This document shows, one piece after another, positions 1-7,893 of a DNA stretch of 45,930 bases (positions are counted from its first letter, which is position 1; the number at the start of each line of letters is the position of its first letter). The stretch is from IMG/VR virus record IMGVR_UViG_3300009158_000071, positions 1 through 45,930 of that record, one strand, 5' to 3'. The notes beneath the pieces were generated by a model, which did no database searches, was not told where the DNA came from, and was given only the letters and a program-made list of their open reading frames with translations. Origin of the DNA: a virus. Made by a program: the position numbers and the translations under genes.

Positions 1-1
1 A

Positions 2-388
2 TTTGCTTTAACAATTTTACAATCAGCTACTACTTCAGCTTTTGCTCGTACAACTGAAGGTACTTTTGAAGCTCCAACAAATACAAAATTCGTTGGTACA
101 TTAAACAATTCATTAAAAGTGTATGTAAACAGCTATGCACAAGATACTACTTCTATCTTAGTTGGTTACAAAGGTGGTTCAGAATCAGACGCTCCTGCGT
201 TTTACTGCCCTTACATTCCATTAATGTCATCAGGTGTTGTTTTAGATCCATCAACATTCGAACCAGTAGTATCGTTTATGACACGTTATGGTTATGTTGA
301 ATTATCAAACACTGCGTCATCTTTAGGTAACGCAGCTGATTACTTAGGTTTAGTTGGTATCACTAGCGGAAACGTTAAATTCAGCTAA
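2..388 (+). CDS. gp23: Major capsid protein, gp23-like (C-terminal part only)
   Basis: The window opens inside this reading frame and shows its last 128 residues. It encodes the main shell protein of a T4-type capsid, which assembles into hexamers on the prohead scaffold. Recognisable gp23 signatures are KVYVNSYAQDTTSILVGYKG, then DAPAFYCPYIPL, then DPSTFEPVVSFMTRYGYV; T4 gp23 has KVY..QYA....TVGYKG, APYV.LTP and FQPV.GFKTRYG in the same order. The GTG at 119 is internal, because the frame is open and gp23-like upstream of it. A strong terminator follows 26 bases after the stop, so the gene ends its transcription unit. Family assignment is confident; the N-terminus and any cleavage site are outside the window. 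Confidence 0.93.
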   Translation, partial: FALTILQSATTSAFARTTEGTFEAPTNTKFVGTLNNSLKVYVNSYAQDTTSILVGYKGGSESDAPAFYCPYIPLMSSGVVLDPSTFEPVVSFMTRYGYVELSNTASSLGNAADYLGLVGITSGNVKFS

Positions 389-414
389 TTTATACTTAGG
401 TATAACACACTGTG

Positions 415-441
415 GAAAGGCTCTTAGGAGCCTTTCTTTTT
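415..441 (+). terminator. Rho-independent terminator after the capsid gene
   Basis: A perfect 9-bp stem (GAAAGGCTC / GAGCCTTTC) closes a 4-base TTAG loop and is followed by five T. It lies just after the capsid stop codon and just before a late promoter, separating capsid transcription from the next gene. Confidence 0.9.
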
Positions 442-446
442 GAGTA

Positions 447-454
447 GATAAATA
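447..454 (+). promoter_or_regulatory. T4-type late promoter GATAAATA
   Basis: GATAAATA differs by one base from the T4 late consensus TATAAATA. It lies between a terminator and the next gene, about 83 bases before its ATG. The same octamer recurs at other gene boundaries in this window. Confidence 0.7.
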
Positions 455-537
455 CAAAGTCTAAATGAGCTTGTAAACACAAGACTTATGCTGTGACCCC
501 ACAGCGTAGACTTAAAACGTCATTAGGAGAAAAACAA
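455..537 (+). other. Structured 5' leader with two small hairpins
   Basis: The untranslated stretch between the late promoter and the ATG at 538 holds two hairpins: CTTGT/ACAAG with an AAAC loop (470-483) and GCTGTG/CACAGC with an ACCC loop (490-505). The ribosome binding site AGGAGA at 525-530 is left unpaired. The hairpins may stabilise a highly expressed late mRNA; that role is an inference. Confidence 0.45.
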
Positions 538-1290
538 ATGGGACGTCCTTTACATAAAAAATATTTTGGTAACCGTAATATCGGTTCGACAACAACAACT
601 GCTGATGATAAAATTGGCGGTGAAGGTGTAGCAAGCGTGGTTGTTACTGGCACATTCTCAGGTAAAACTACTGCAACAGATTATGCTATTCCAGCATCAG
701 TTATTTCATCACCAGATTTACCAGACGGTATCAAACCGACTCTAACAATTAGATTTTCATCAGCAACTGCCGGTGCAGTTACTGTTGTAGACAAAGGTTC
801 AGGTTATTCAGCAGCACCTACAATCTCAGGTGCAGCACTTCAAGCATTAGGTGGCGGTGCTGGTACTGTAGTACTAACTGCAGCACTTACAGTTAGTACA
901 GGTTTTGTAGGATCTGCAACTAATCAAGAAAATGCAATTTCAATTACTGCATGGGTTCCTGCAACAGGCGCAGCTGGAAATATTTCAGGTAACGGCACTA
1001 GTGCAGTTGTAGGCGATATTAGACGCCAAGTTGGCAGCAAAAAGTATGTAGTCGAAACTGCGCAAGGCGTTGGCCGTGTGACTTTAGTTGCAGCTACTCC
1101 TGCAACAGGACAAGCAACTATTATTGCAACTGATTCTGCTAGTAATACCTATTATGTTACTAAATTAACTGCACACAAAGCAAAATTATCAAGATTAAGT
1201 GGATCTAGTTATTTGTATGCAACAGGACAAACTGCAAACTGGTCATTTGCTACTGCAAGTGGCGCGATTGTTCAAATTGCAAACGCTTAA
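538..1290 (+). CDS. Small virion protein next to the capsid gene (possible head decoration protein)
   Basis: The 250-residue product begins MGRPLHKKYFGNRNIGSTTT. I recognise this start and a later YVVETAQGVGRVTL...YYVTKLT stretch from my memory of structural proteins of marine T4-like phages, where the function is unknown. Residues near 95-105 carry a VVDKGSGYSAAPTIS motif, the same 'GSGY..(P/A)T' beta motif found in the giant fibres at 13653 and 21786. The start is the ATG at 538, because AGGAGA lies seven bases upstream; an in-frame GTG at 493 falls inside the hairpin leader and has no such site. The gene has its own late promoter and terminator, so it is a monocistronic unit, as expected for an abundant virion component. 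Head decoration is inferred from position only; a fibre-associated role is also possible. Confidence 0.7.
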   Translation: MGRPLHKKYFGNRNIGSTTTTADDKIGGEGVASVVVTGTFSGKTTATDYAIPASVISSPDLPDGIKPTLTIRFSSATAGAVTVVDKGSGYSAAPTISGAALQALGGGAGTVVLTAALTVSTGFVGSATNQENAISITAWVPATGAAGNISGNGTSAVVGDIRRQVGSKKYVVETAQGVGRVTLVAATPATGQATIIATDSASNTYYVTKLTAHKAKLSRLSGSSYLYATGQTANWSFATASGAIVQIANA

Positions 1291-1299
1291 TATGCAAGC

Positions 1300-1328
1300 G
1301 GAGGGAGATATTTTCTCCCTCCTTTTTT
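1300..1328 (+). terminator. Rho-independent terminator
   Basis: A 9-bp G+C-rich stem GGAGGGAGA / TCTCCCTCC with a TATTT loop is followed by six T. It starts ten bases after the stop at 1290 and ends the single-gene unit. The next ATG is only 12 bases past the T run, so the fibre genes that follow may depend on read-through. Confidence 0.92.
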
Positions 1329-1339
1329 AGGATCTAATA

Positions 1340-2356
1340 ATGTCAAGAATTTTAAAAGTTAACCAAAGTGATTATCGGGTGCAAGTCCGATCTGGCGGAA
1401 ATATTACTCTAGATACCGGTGTTGCAGCAGGTGAAGTGCGAGTAACCGGAAATCTAGTAGTTTCGGGAAACTATACGACAATCAATGTTTCAGATATGCA
1501 AATTGAAGATAACATTATTATCCTTAACAAAGGCGAAACCGGATACGGAGTAACTGAAGGAACTTCAGGTATTCAAATCTCACGTGGTGGTCATCTAGCC
1601 CAACCTGATGCGCAACTTGTGTTTGACGAAAATGTTTCATTCTACGATCCTATCACTGAATCAGAATTACCCGGAACATGGGTATTTAAAAATACTGAAA
1701 ATCAATTAATTGGTATCTCAGTTAGATCAATCACATCTGACGGAAATAATGATATTGCAATTGACATGCAAAATTCGGTTTTAACTGTATTTAAGTTAGC
1801 AAATGTTGATGCAGACGCATATTCAGATTTATTATTAGCGTTAGATCCAACTGGATATCACGACAACGATATTCCAACTAAAAGGTACATTACGCGCTAC
1901 ATGCAATCTGGTGTGTTTACGCCAGGTATGGCTGATGTAGATAAAATTTACAAACGTGACGATATTACACCTTTTACAGAACGTTCTAGAGTACAAGCGT
2001 TTTCAACTAGTATTGATTTTTTAATTAATTCCGGACTAAGTGCAAGACTTGATTCTACTGGATTACAAGTTAACCACATTAATATTTTCAACGACACTAT
2101 ATCGAATACCTCAGCAACTCAACTTAAATTATCATCAAGTATTAACCTAGTTGAAGTTGATGCAGTTTTATCATTAACTAACCAGTCTACAACTATAACT
2201 GCTACTACTTTAAAAAATAAATTATATTCAAAAGCTACAGACGGCCCTGGTCGAACTGGTCTTTATTTTACAAATACAAACCAGTATAACGGTGCAAATA
2301 ATAGTGACGAATTAGTAAGCAAAAACAGAGCAGTACTTTTAAGTATGCTTTTTTAA
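1340..2356 (+). CDS. Virion structural / tail fibre-like protein
   Basis: This 338-residue protein begins with a beta-rich segment (GGNITLDTGVAAGEVRVTGN) followed near residue 50 by TINVSDMQIEDNIIILNKGE and then TSGIQISRG. That 'nTtni.veDNiIiLNkGetG.GVt.GtsGi.i.RG' block recurs in fibre-like structural proteins of many T4-like and other phages. The middle contains a GYHDNDIPTKRYITRYM stretch, like the 'P.TkrYvd..i' element often seen near fibre C-termini. No catalytic motif is visible. It is the first gene of the long plus-strand fibre block, has no promoter of its own, and is ten bases from the next gene. The exact place in the virion is unknown. Confidence 0.75.
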   Translation: MSRILKVNQSDYRVQVRSGGNITLDTGVAAGEVRVTGNLVVSGNYTTINVSDMQIEDNIIILNKGETGYGVTEGTSGIQISRGGHLAQPDAQLVFDENVSFYDPITESELPGTWVFKNTENQLIGISVRSITSDGNNDIAIDMQNSVLTVFKLANVDADAYSDLLLALDPTGYHDNDIPTKRYITRYMQSGVFTPGMADVDKIYKRDDITPFTERSRVQAFSTSIDFLINSGLSARLDSTGLQVNHINIFNDTISNTSATQLKLSSSINLVEVDAVLSLTNQSTTITATTLKNKLYSKATDGPGRTGLYFTNTNQYNGANNSDELVSKNRAVLLSMLF

Positions 2357-2365
2357 GGATAACAC

Positions 2366-2698
2366 ATGGCAATTTACAATACAGCAGTAACATCTTCAAA
2401 CACTACACTAAGTACCGGAGCAGGTGATCGTGCAATTACAACTCTTATTTTTTGTAACACATCGACTTATGTACCTGCAACACCTGCATTAAATCAATCA
2501 TTATTGTATGTGTATGCAGTACCTTCGGGTGGGACTGCCGGAAATGGTAATATTATCGTTAACGGGTTACCGGTACCAGCAGGCGAAACAGTAAGCTTTG
2601 ATCAAGAAAAAATAGTGTTAGGTACGGGTGATTTTATAGTAGCAAAAACAGATTCACTGAGCAATATTACTGCTACAGTTAGTATTTTGGCGGTATAA
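2366..2698 (+). CDS. Small beta-rich virion protein
   Basis: The 110-residue product has no Cys-based or catalytic motifs. It reads as one short beta-sandwich: an early hydrophobic strand (AITTLIFCNTS), a middle YVYAVPSG strand and a late 'VPAGETVSFDQEKIVLGTGD' element. The same pattern (strand, 'LP.G.....EKivL..Gd.i.v', short C-terminal strand) appears in the proteins at 12900, 31791 and 33064, so these form one small family scattered through the fibre block. It starts ten bases after the previous stop and stops one base before the next ATG. It is probably a fibre- or baseplate-associated accessory subunit; that role is inferred from location. Confidence 0.68.
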   Translation: MAIYNTAVTSSNTTLSTGAGDRAITTLIFCNTSTYVPATPALNQSLLYVYAVPSGGTAGNGNIIVNGLPVPAGETVSFDQEKIVLGTGDFIVAKTDSLSNITATVSILAV

Positions 2699-2699
2699 C

Positions 2700-3710
2700 A
2701 TGAGATATTTACGTAAACAAGTTTTAAATCGTAGAGCACCGTGGGATCAACGATTATATGTTAATCTTGATGATGCAGTTGTAATGACCTCAACAAACAA
2801 CGTAACATTGCCATCCGGTACTACTGCGCAACGACCAGTTAGCCCAGTTAACGGTATGATAAGATACAATACTGACATTGTTACCGGCGGTGAAATCGAA
2901 GTGTATCAAGCTAGTCAGTGGCGCAGTTTAAGATTTAAAGAACCTACCTTAATTACACAGCAAAGTTTAGGTGCCGGCGATAGTAACAATATATATTTTG
3001 GCCCGTTAAATCCTGCACCGCCGACTACCGTACAAAGCAATACAACTTGGGGCGGTCAAAATCTTCTAGTTATAGTTGAAAATGTAATTCAACTTGCAAA
3101 CACTAATTACGCAATTGTTCAAAATCCGACTACAATTCCAGCCGAAGTATATACCGGAACACTAAGTAAAGCAGCAATATTAGGTGATACTACTTTGTAT
3201 TTTAACACTAGTTTAGTAGCAACAGGAGCAACAGGAGCAAGCGGAACTGTAACAATTACCTTTACTAATCGACCTGCAGCAGTATCGTTTGCAGTTGGAT
3301 CAACAATTGTTGTTACTGGATTCATACCAACTTCTTATAATGGGACATTTACTGTAACTGGCTCAACGACAAGTTCTGTAAGCTATGCAAACGCAACTAC
3401 TACAACTGCAACATTTGCAAGTACAGTATCAAGCAGTAATACAATCTATACTTCAGTTGATTTGACTAGCGCAGTTGCATCTGGCCAAGCAAGCATTCCT
3501 ACCGGTGACACTATTACATCTTTTGTTGCTGATGCAAACACTGATGCGCTAATTAGTATAACTTTAAGCAGTTCTGTAGGTGTAACTGCAGGTAATTCTA
3601 GTATCACTCTTACGAAAAGTAGTTATACAGGAACTGGCTACTATCTAAAATTCAGTTCGCCAGTTCCGCTAGGTAAAATGGTAACAGTATTACACGGTTT
3701 TGACAAATAA
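2700..3710 (+). CDS. Virion structural protein with 'LPSGTT.QRP' fibre motif
   Basis: This 336-residue protein carries LPSGTTAQRPVSPVNGMIRY near residue 38, a beta-hairpin motif repeated in the giant gene at 7894 (IPVGTTAERPASPSNGMIRY) and common in phage fibre proteins, followed by a 'W.sl.f' tryptophan element. The rest is Thr/Ser/Ala-rich beta sequence; about residues 185-230 read as a Gly- and Val-rich Ig-like insert (FTNRPAAVSFAVGSTIVVTG and following). It ends GKMVTVLHGFDK, as a folded C-terminal strand. It is almost contiguous with the previous gene and nine bases before the next, so all are co-transcribed. No enzymatic signature was seen. Confidence 0.7.
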   Translation: MRYLRKQVLNRRAPWDQRLYVNLDDAVVMTSTNNVTLPSGTTAQRPVSPVNGMIRYNTDIVTGGEIEVYQASQWRSLRFKEPTLITQQSLGAGDSNNIYFGPLNPAPPTTVQSNTTWGGQNLLVIVENVIQLANTNYAIVQNPTTIPAEVYTGTLSKAAILGDTTLYFNTSLVATGATGASGTVTITFTNRPAAVSFAVGSTIVVTGFIPTSYNGTFTVTGSTTSSVSYANATTTTATFASTVSSSNTIYTSVDLTSAVASGQASIPTGDTITSFVADANTDALISITLSSSVGVTAGNSSITLTKSSYTGTGYYLKFSSPVPLGKMVTVLHGFDK

Positions 3711-3719
3711 GGAACCACA

Positions 3720-6700
3720 ATGGGTATAGAAATGGGTAGAGTTAGTGGTCCGTTACTCTCAGAAAATTTATTAAGAAACGGTGAAAATCTAGCATTTGAC
3801 ACAGACTTATTATACATAGATGTTGTTAATGGTAAGGTCGGTGTTAAATCCGATAGTCCGACACGAGAATTGTTTGCTAAAAACTCAATCGGAACCACTA
3901 ACCTAATTGTTGATACCCAAATGGATGTTGGAAATTTTTCAATTTTTGATAGTAAAATTCAACAGTTAACCGGTGCTATTTATTTCCAACCTAATCAAAG
4001 TACTGACCCGATAATTCAAACACCTGATTTAAGCACTGCTAACATTCGAATTCGTGTTGGTCAAATTATTGAAAACGTAGTTGATAACACTGGTATTAAT
4101 TTATCACCTATCGGTACTGGACAAGTTAGTGTTACATCAAATTCGTTAGAAATCTTTGGTAATTTGCATTCAAACGGAAACATTACCGCTGATGGAAATA
4201 TTATATTAGGAACTGGTACAGCAGATACTGTGATATTTAATTCTGATATTACTAGTAATATAATTCCTGATGTCAATGATACTTATGATTTAGGTTCTCC
4301 TTCAAAAATATGGCAAACACTTTATACTGAAAATGTAGTTTCAGATGCAATTACAACTACTGATTTTAATACTAGTATTGATTTATTATTAGTTGCCGGA
4401 AATACCATATATGTGTCAGTTAACGGCAATGATACCAATTACGGTAATCATCTACACTCAACTTATAGGACTATTAAACAAGCTTTAACTGTTGCCCAAC
4501 CAGGCGACGAAGTTGTTATATTTCCAGGTACATATTCCGAAATCTTTCCGCTTACTGTTCCACAAGGTGTTAGTGTTCGTGGTATGGATGTTCGCAACGT
4601 AATTGTTACACCAACAAGTAGCACAAATACAAACAACGCATTTTTACTTAACGGCGAAACAACTGTATCGTTTATTACTGTCAAAGATTTTTTCGCGCCC
4701 GGTAACGGATTTAGTTTTGCAAATAATTTTACAGTAACAACTCGTAGTCCGTATGTTCAAAATGTTACAGTAATTACAAAAACTGCTGCAATTCAAACTC
4801 AAGTAAACCAAAATTTATCAGGAACAAGTAGTCCAACCGGGTTCTTCTATTACGGTTGGCAAATATTAAATCCCGGACAAACTGTTCCAACGTTTAGTGT
4901 GATTCAACCTGGTTGGACAGTAGCTGGACAGCCTACCTGGGTAGTTACTACCGTAGGTAACGGCATTACTAACTATGATATTACTATAACAGGCGGATTG
5001 TTTGCGTCAGGCGGTACCTATTCGTTCATAAGCCCACTAACTGGCGCAGGTAATGGAGCATTAGTAGATGGTAGTTTAGCTAACAGTGCTAGTATTCAAG
5101 CTACAATGTTGTTCCATGCAGTAACTATGATTGTTCCTGATGCAATCGGTATTCAAGCATCTAACGGTGCAAGAGTTGAGTGGCTAAATTCATTTACATA
5201 TTTTGCTAATAAAGGTATTTACTTAACTGACGGTACTAATGGGTTTGCAGGGATAAGAAATACTGCTGCAGGGTATGATAACATTGTTGGATTTTACGGA
5301 CAATCTGGAATACTATTAACCGGTGCTAACGCTAAAACTGTAACAGTTAATGTTTCCGTTTCTGGTGTTATTACGATTGTTAGTGTGTCGGCCGGTGCAG
5401 CGTCCGGGATATTTACATCAGCTGGCGGAACTCGCTGGATTATTAATTTAGGCAAGTTTGGCGCAGAAATGCGAAGCATTAACAGTGCAAACGTTTACGG
5501 AACGTACGGTGCAGTAGCAGACGGTGCGTCGACTTTAGGTTATTTAATTGGTCACAATTTTGGTTATATTGGCACAGGCGCCGACTCGCAAAATGATTAT
5601 GGATTAGTCAATCAAGCAAACGAAATTGTTGCAACTAATGGTGCTGCACTTTACTACGACAGCATGGATCATAAAGGTGATTATCGAATTGGCGATATTT
5701 TTCTCGTTGATCAAGACACTGGTAGTGTTACATTTAACGCACAAAGCATTAATTTTACTGCTAACGGAAACATTACATTTGAAGGTCCTACTGGTTCGAC
5801 CATTATTAATGCACAATCAATTACTACTGGTAATATACGAATTCATGATAATAACCTTGATTCACTTTCGGGTCCGATTAATTTTCTTGCTGCATCAAAT
5901 ACTACTAGGTTAAACACGAATGTATTTGTTACTGGAATTATTGATATTTCTGCCGATACTAATGTTAAAGGAAACGTATTTTTAGGTAATGATCCTTTAG
6001 ATTTGCTAACTGTTGCTCCTCAATTAACACAAACAATTCCGCCTAACACAACCGATACATATACATTAGGTACAGTTGATAAAACTTGGAAAACTGCAAA
6101 AATAACAACGTTAACAATTGACAATGTTACACAGATTACAAATAATACAGCAACTACATTAACATCAAACACAGATTTAAGATTAGTTGCAGCAGGTACC
6201 GGTCGACTATACGTACCGTTAACTAATGTCGAAGCTGATAATAACTTTACTGTAAATAGTCCTATTTCGATTCTTGATTTAGGAATTAATGGTAATGTAA
6301 TAATCACAGGTGACATTAATCAAACCGGTGATAGATTAATTACTGGATATGGTGTTTTTGAAAATATTACTACTCATGTCGGGACAATGCAGTTCGGTGA
6401 TATATTTATTGAAAACAACATATTCTCAACTGTTGTAACAAATCAAAATCTCGAAATATCTGCAAATGGCACTGGTAGAATTTACGTACCTTATAAAAAC
6501 GTTAAAATTAATAATAATTTAACTGTCTCTTCTGATTCGTATTTTACTACGACTAATGTAACAACTACTGCAACTGCGAATGAATTTTTTACAGGCGACA
6601 TTTCGATTGATAATAATGTTATTACTACTACATTAACAAATCAAGACTTATCGCTAAAGGCAGCATTAACTGGAAAAATTTACGTTCCTAGTAATAATGT

Positions 6701-7772
6701 GTTGATTACAAATGACCTGACTGTGACTACTAATTTAACTGTAACCACTGGATTAACTTCTGTATTAGACACTGAAATTACCGGAGTAGTTACGCTTACT
6801 GGAAACATTAATCAAACAGGCGGAAATGATATTATCGGAATGTTTGCTAATAATAATATCAGTATTACTAGTACAAATTCGTACCTTGATATTCCTAACA
6901 TTAGGATTCTGCATAATGTATTATCGGTTACTGCTGTAAATACTGATTTAATCCTAACTGCAAATGGCACTGGCGGAATTGGCTTAGATCAATACTTAAA
7001 AATTGCCGATACTATAATAAGTAATAATCGAATAGGCGCAACATCTGATTTACAAAAAAGTATTAAATTTTCCCCGAATGGTACAGGTAATGTTGTAGTT
7101 AGTACAACAAAAGCACTTGAGCTACCTAACGGAAGCAACACAACTCGCACATTTTCTGCAATTGGTGAAATTAGATATAACACTGTTTCGAACTTAGTCG
7201 AAGGGTGGCAGCCGTCTGGGTATGTTAACTTTGCAAACTTATGGGATAGCGATAGGAACACTTACATTACCGCCGAACTAACTCCCGGTGCAGCAGATAG
7301 CACTCTTAGATTTAGTATTAATAGTGCCGTTAGTGCAACTATTTCAGATACTGCACTTACAACAAATTCTTTACTTATTGACAATGTTAAAATTTTAGGA
7401 AACGCTATTAGCAACAACATTGCATCTACTAATCTCAACATTTTACCAACCTCGGGATTGACTAATTTCAAAAACAGTATTCATGTTACTAACAACACTA
7501 TCGAAACAGTTAGTGCAGGTCCTATTACCCTTTTATCAACTGGCTTTGGATATGTTAAATTTTCAGGAAATAAAGCAGTTATAATCCCGCACGGTGGTCC
7601 ATTAGATAGACGTAACACTCCGGAACTAGGAGAGACCCGATACAATACTGACGCTGGCGAACTTGAAATTTATGATGGATATGCATGGGTGTCTGCAGTA
7701 GGATCAGGCGGCTTTGCTAGTCCTGCAGAAATCGATGATATTATGAACGTATGGTCCTTCATCCTTGGATAA
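3720..7772 (+). CDS. Giant modular fibre protein 1 (beta-helix plus GTG-IYVP repeats)
   Basis: The 1350-residue product opens with a cap, MGRVSGPLLSENLLRNGENL, that is near-identical in the paralogue at 7894. From about residue 230, IYVSVNGNDTNYG, IKQALTVAQPGDEVVIFPGT and FPLTVPQGVSVRGMD form the start of a right-handed beta-helix of the DUF1565/pectin-lyase type. A 'YY..MDHKGDYRIGDIFLVD' module follows near 645. Residues about 800-1110 hold repeats of the form 'N.DL.L.A.GTG.IYVP..NV.I.NNLTV' (near 818, 907, 973 and 1074) joined by 'TGNINQTG'. The C-terminus has two 'LPNG/IPHGG...GE.RYNT....E' hairpins. It is likely a trimeric fibre or spike subunit. There are no endoglycosidase residues I can identify. 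Confidence 0.8.
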   Translation: MGIEMGRVSGPLLSENLLRNGENLAFDTDLLYIDVVNGKVGVKSDSPTRELFAKNSIGTTNLIVDTQMDVGNFSIFDSKIQQLTGAIYFQPNQSTDPIIQTPDLSTANIRIRVGQIIENVVDNTGINLSPIGTGQVSVTSNSLEIFGNLHSNGNITADGNIILGTGTADTVIFNSDITSNIIPDVNDTYDLGSPSKIWQTLYTENVVSDAITTTDFNTSIDLLLVAGNTIYVSVNGNDTNYGNHLHSTYRTIKQALTVAQPGDEVVIFPGTYSEIFPLTVPQGVSVRGMDVRNVIVTPTSSTNTNNAFLLNGETTVSFITVKDFFAPGNGFSFANNFTVTTRSPYVQNVTVITKTAAIQTQVNQNLSGTSSPTGFFYYGWQILNPGQTVPTFSVIQPGWTVAGQPTWVVTTVGNGITNYDITITGGLFASGGTYSFISPLTGAGNGALVDGSLANSASIQATMLFHAVTMIVPDAIGIQASNGARVEWLNSFTYFANKGIYLTDGTNGFAGIRNTAAGYDNIVGFYGQSGILLTGANAKTVTVNVSVSGVITIVSVSAGAASGIFTSAGGTRWIINLGKFGAEMRSINSANVYGTYGAVADGASTLGYLIGHNFGYIGTGADSQNDYGLVNQANEIVATNGAALYYDSMDHKGDYRIGDIFLVDQDTGSVTFNAQSINFTANGNITFEGPTGSTIINAQSITTGNIRIHDNNLDSLSGPINFLAASNTTRLNTNVFVTGIIDISADTNVKGNVFLGNDPLDLLTVAPQLTQTIPPNTTDTYTLGTVDKTWKTAKITTLTIDNVTQITNNTATTLTSNTDLRLVAAGTGRLYVPLTNVEADNNFTVNSPISILDLGINGNVIITGDINQTGDRLITGYGVFENITTHVGTMQFGDIFIENNIFSTVVTNQNLEISANGTGRIYVPYKNVKINNNLTVSSDSYFTTTNVTTTATANEFFTGDISIDNNVITTTLTNQDLSLKAALTGKIYVPSNNVLITNDLTVTTNLTVTTGLTSVLDTEITGVVTLTGNINQTGGNDIIGMFANNNISITSTNSYLDIPNIRILHNVLSVTAVNTDLILTANGTGGIGLDQYLKIADTIISNNRIGATSDLQKSIKFSPNGTGNVVVSTTKALELPNGSNTTRTFSAIGEIRYNTVSNLVEGWQPSGYVNFANLWDSDRNTYITAELTPGAADSTLRFSINSAVSATISDTALTTNSLLIDNVKILGNAISNNIASTNLNILPTSGLTNFKNSIHVTNNTIETVSAGPITLLSTGFGYVKFSGNKAVIIPHGGPLDRRNTPELGETRYNTDAGELEIYDGYAWVSAVGSGGFASPAEIDDIMNVWSFILG

Positions 7773-7784
7773 TTAACCAAAACC

Positions 7785-7792
7785 GCTAAATA
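7785..7792 (+). promoter_or_regulatory. Late promoter GCTAAATA
   Basis: The CTAAATA core matches the late promoter form reported for T4-like cyanophages and resembles T4 TATAAATA. It lies in the 121-base gap after the 1350-aa gene and about 100 bases before the ATG at 7894. Confidence 0.65.
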
Positions 7793-7893
7793 CATGTACT
7801 GCTAGAACAAGACCAAAGTTCTACGAGACGAAACTGTGGTAAACCCGCAATGTAAGGTGGTTAGCCGTGAAACGCGGTGGTTAAGGAGAGAGT
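7793..7893 (+). other. Leader of giant fibre gene 2 with inverted and direct repeats
   Basis: TAGAAC (7803-7808) can pair with GTTCTA (7818-7823). Further on, GGTGGTTA occurs twice, 20 bases apart (7856-7863 and 7876-7883), the second running into the AAGGAG ribosome site at 7883-7888. No ORF of note and no tRNA fold were seen. It may be an mRNA leader structure; no known riboswitch was recognised. Confidence 0.35.

Noticed and set aside
493-537. GTG start giving a 15-residue N-terminal extension of the protein at 538
   Set aside because: It falls within a leader hairpin and lacks a ribosome site, whereas the ATG at 538 has AGGAGA at good spacing and the expected MGRPL start.
3720-7772. Polysaccharide depolymerase activity of the beta-helix fibres
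   Set aside because: The beta-helix and sugar-binding modules are visible, but I could not identify a catalytic residue set, so only a structural or binding role is claimed.
7773-7893. tRNA or known riboswitch in the gap before fibre 2
   Set aside because: No cloverleaf with acceptor stem and anticodon arm, and no conserved riboswitch core, was found.
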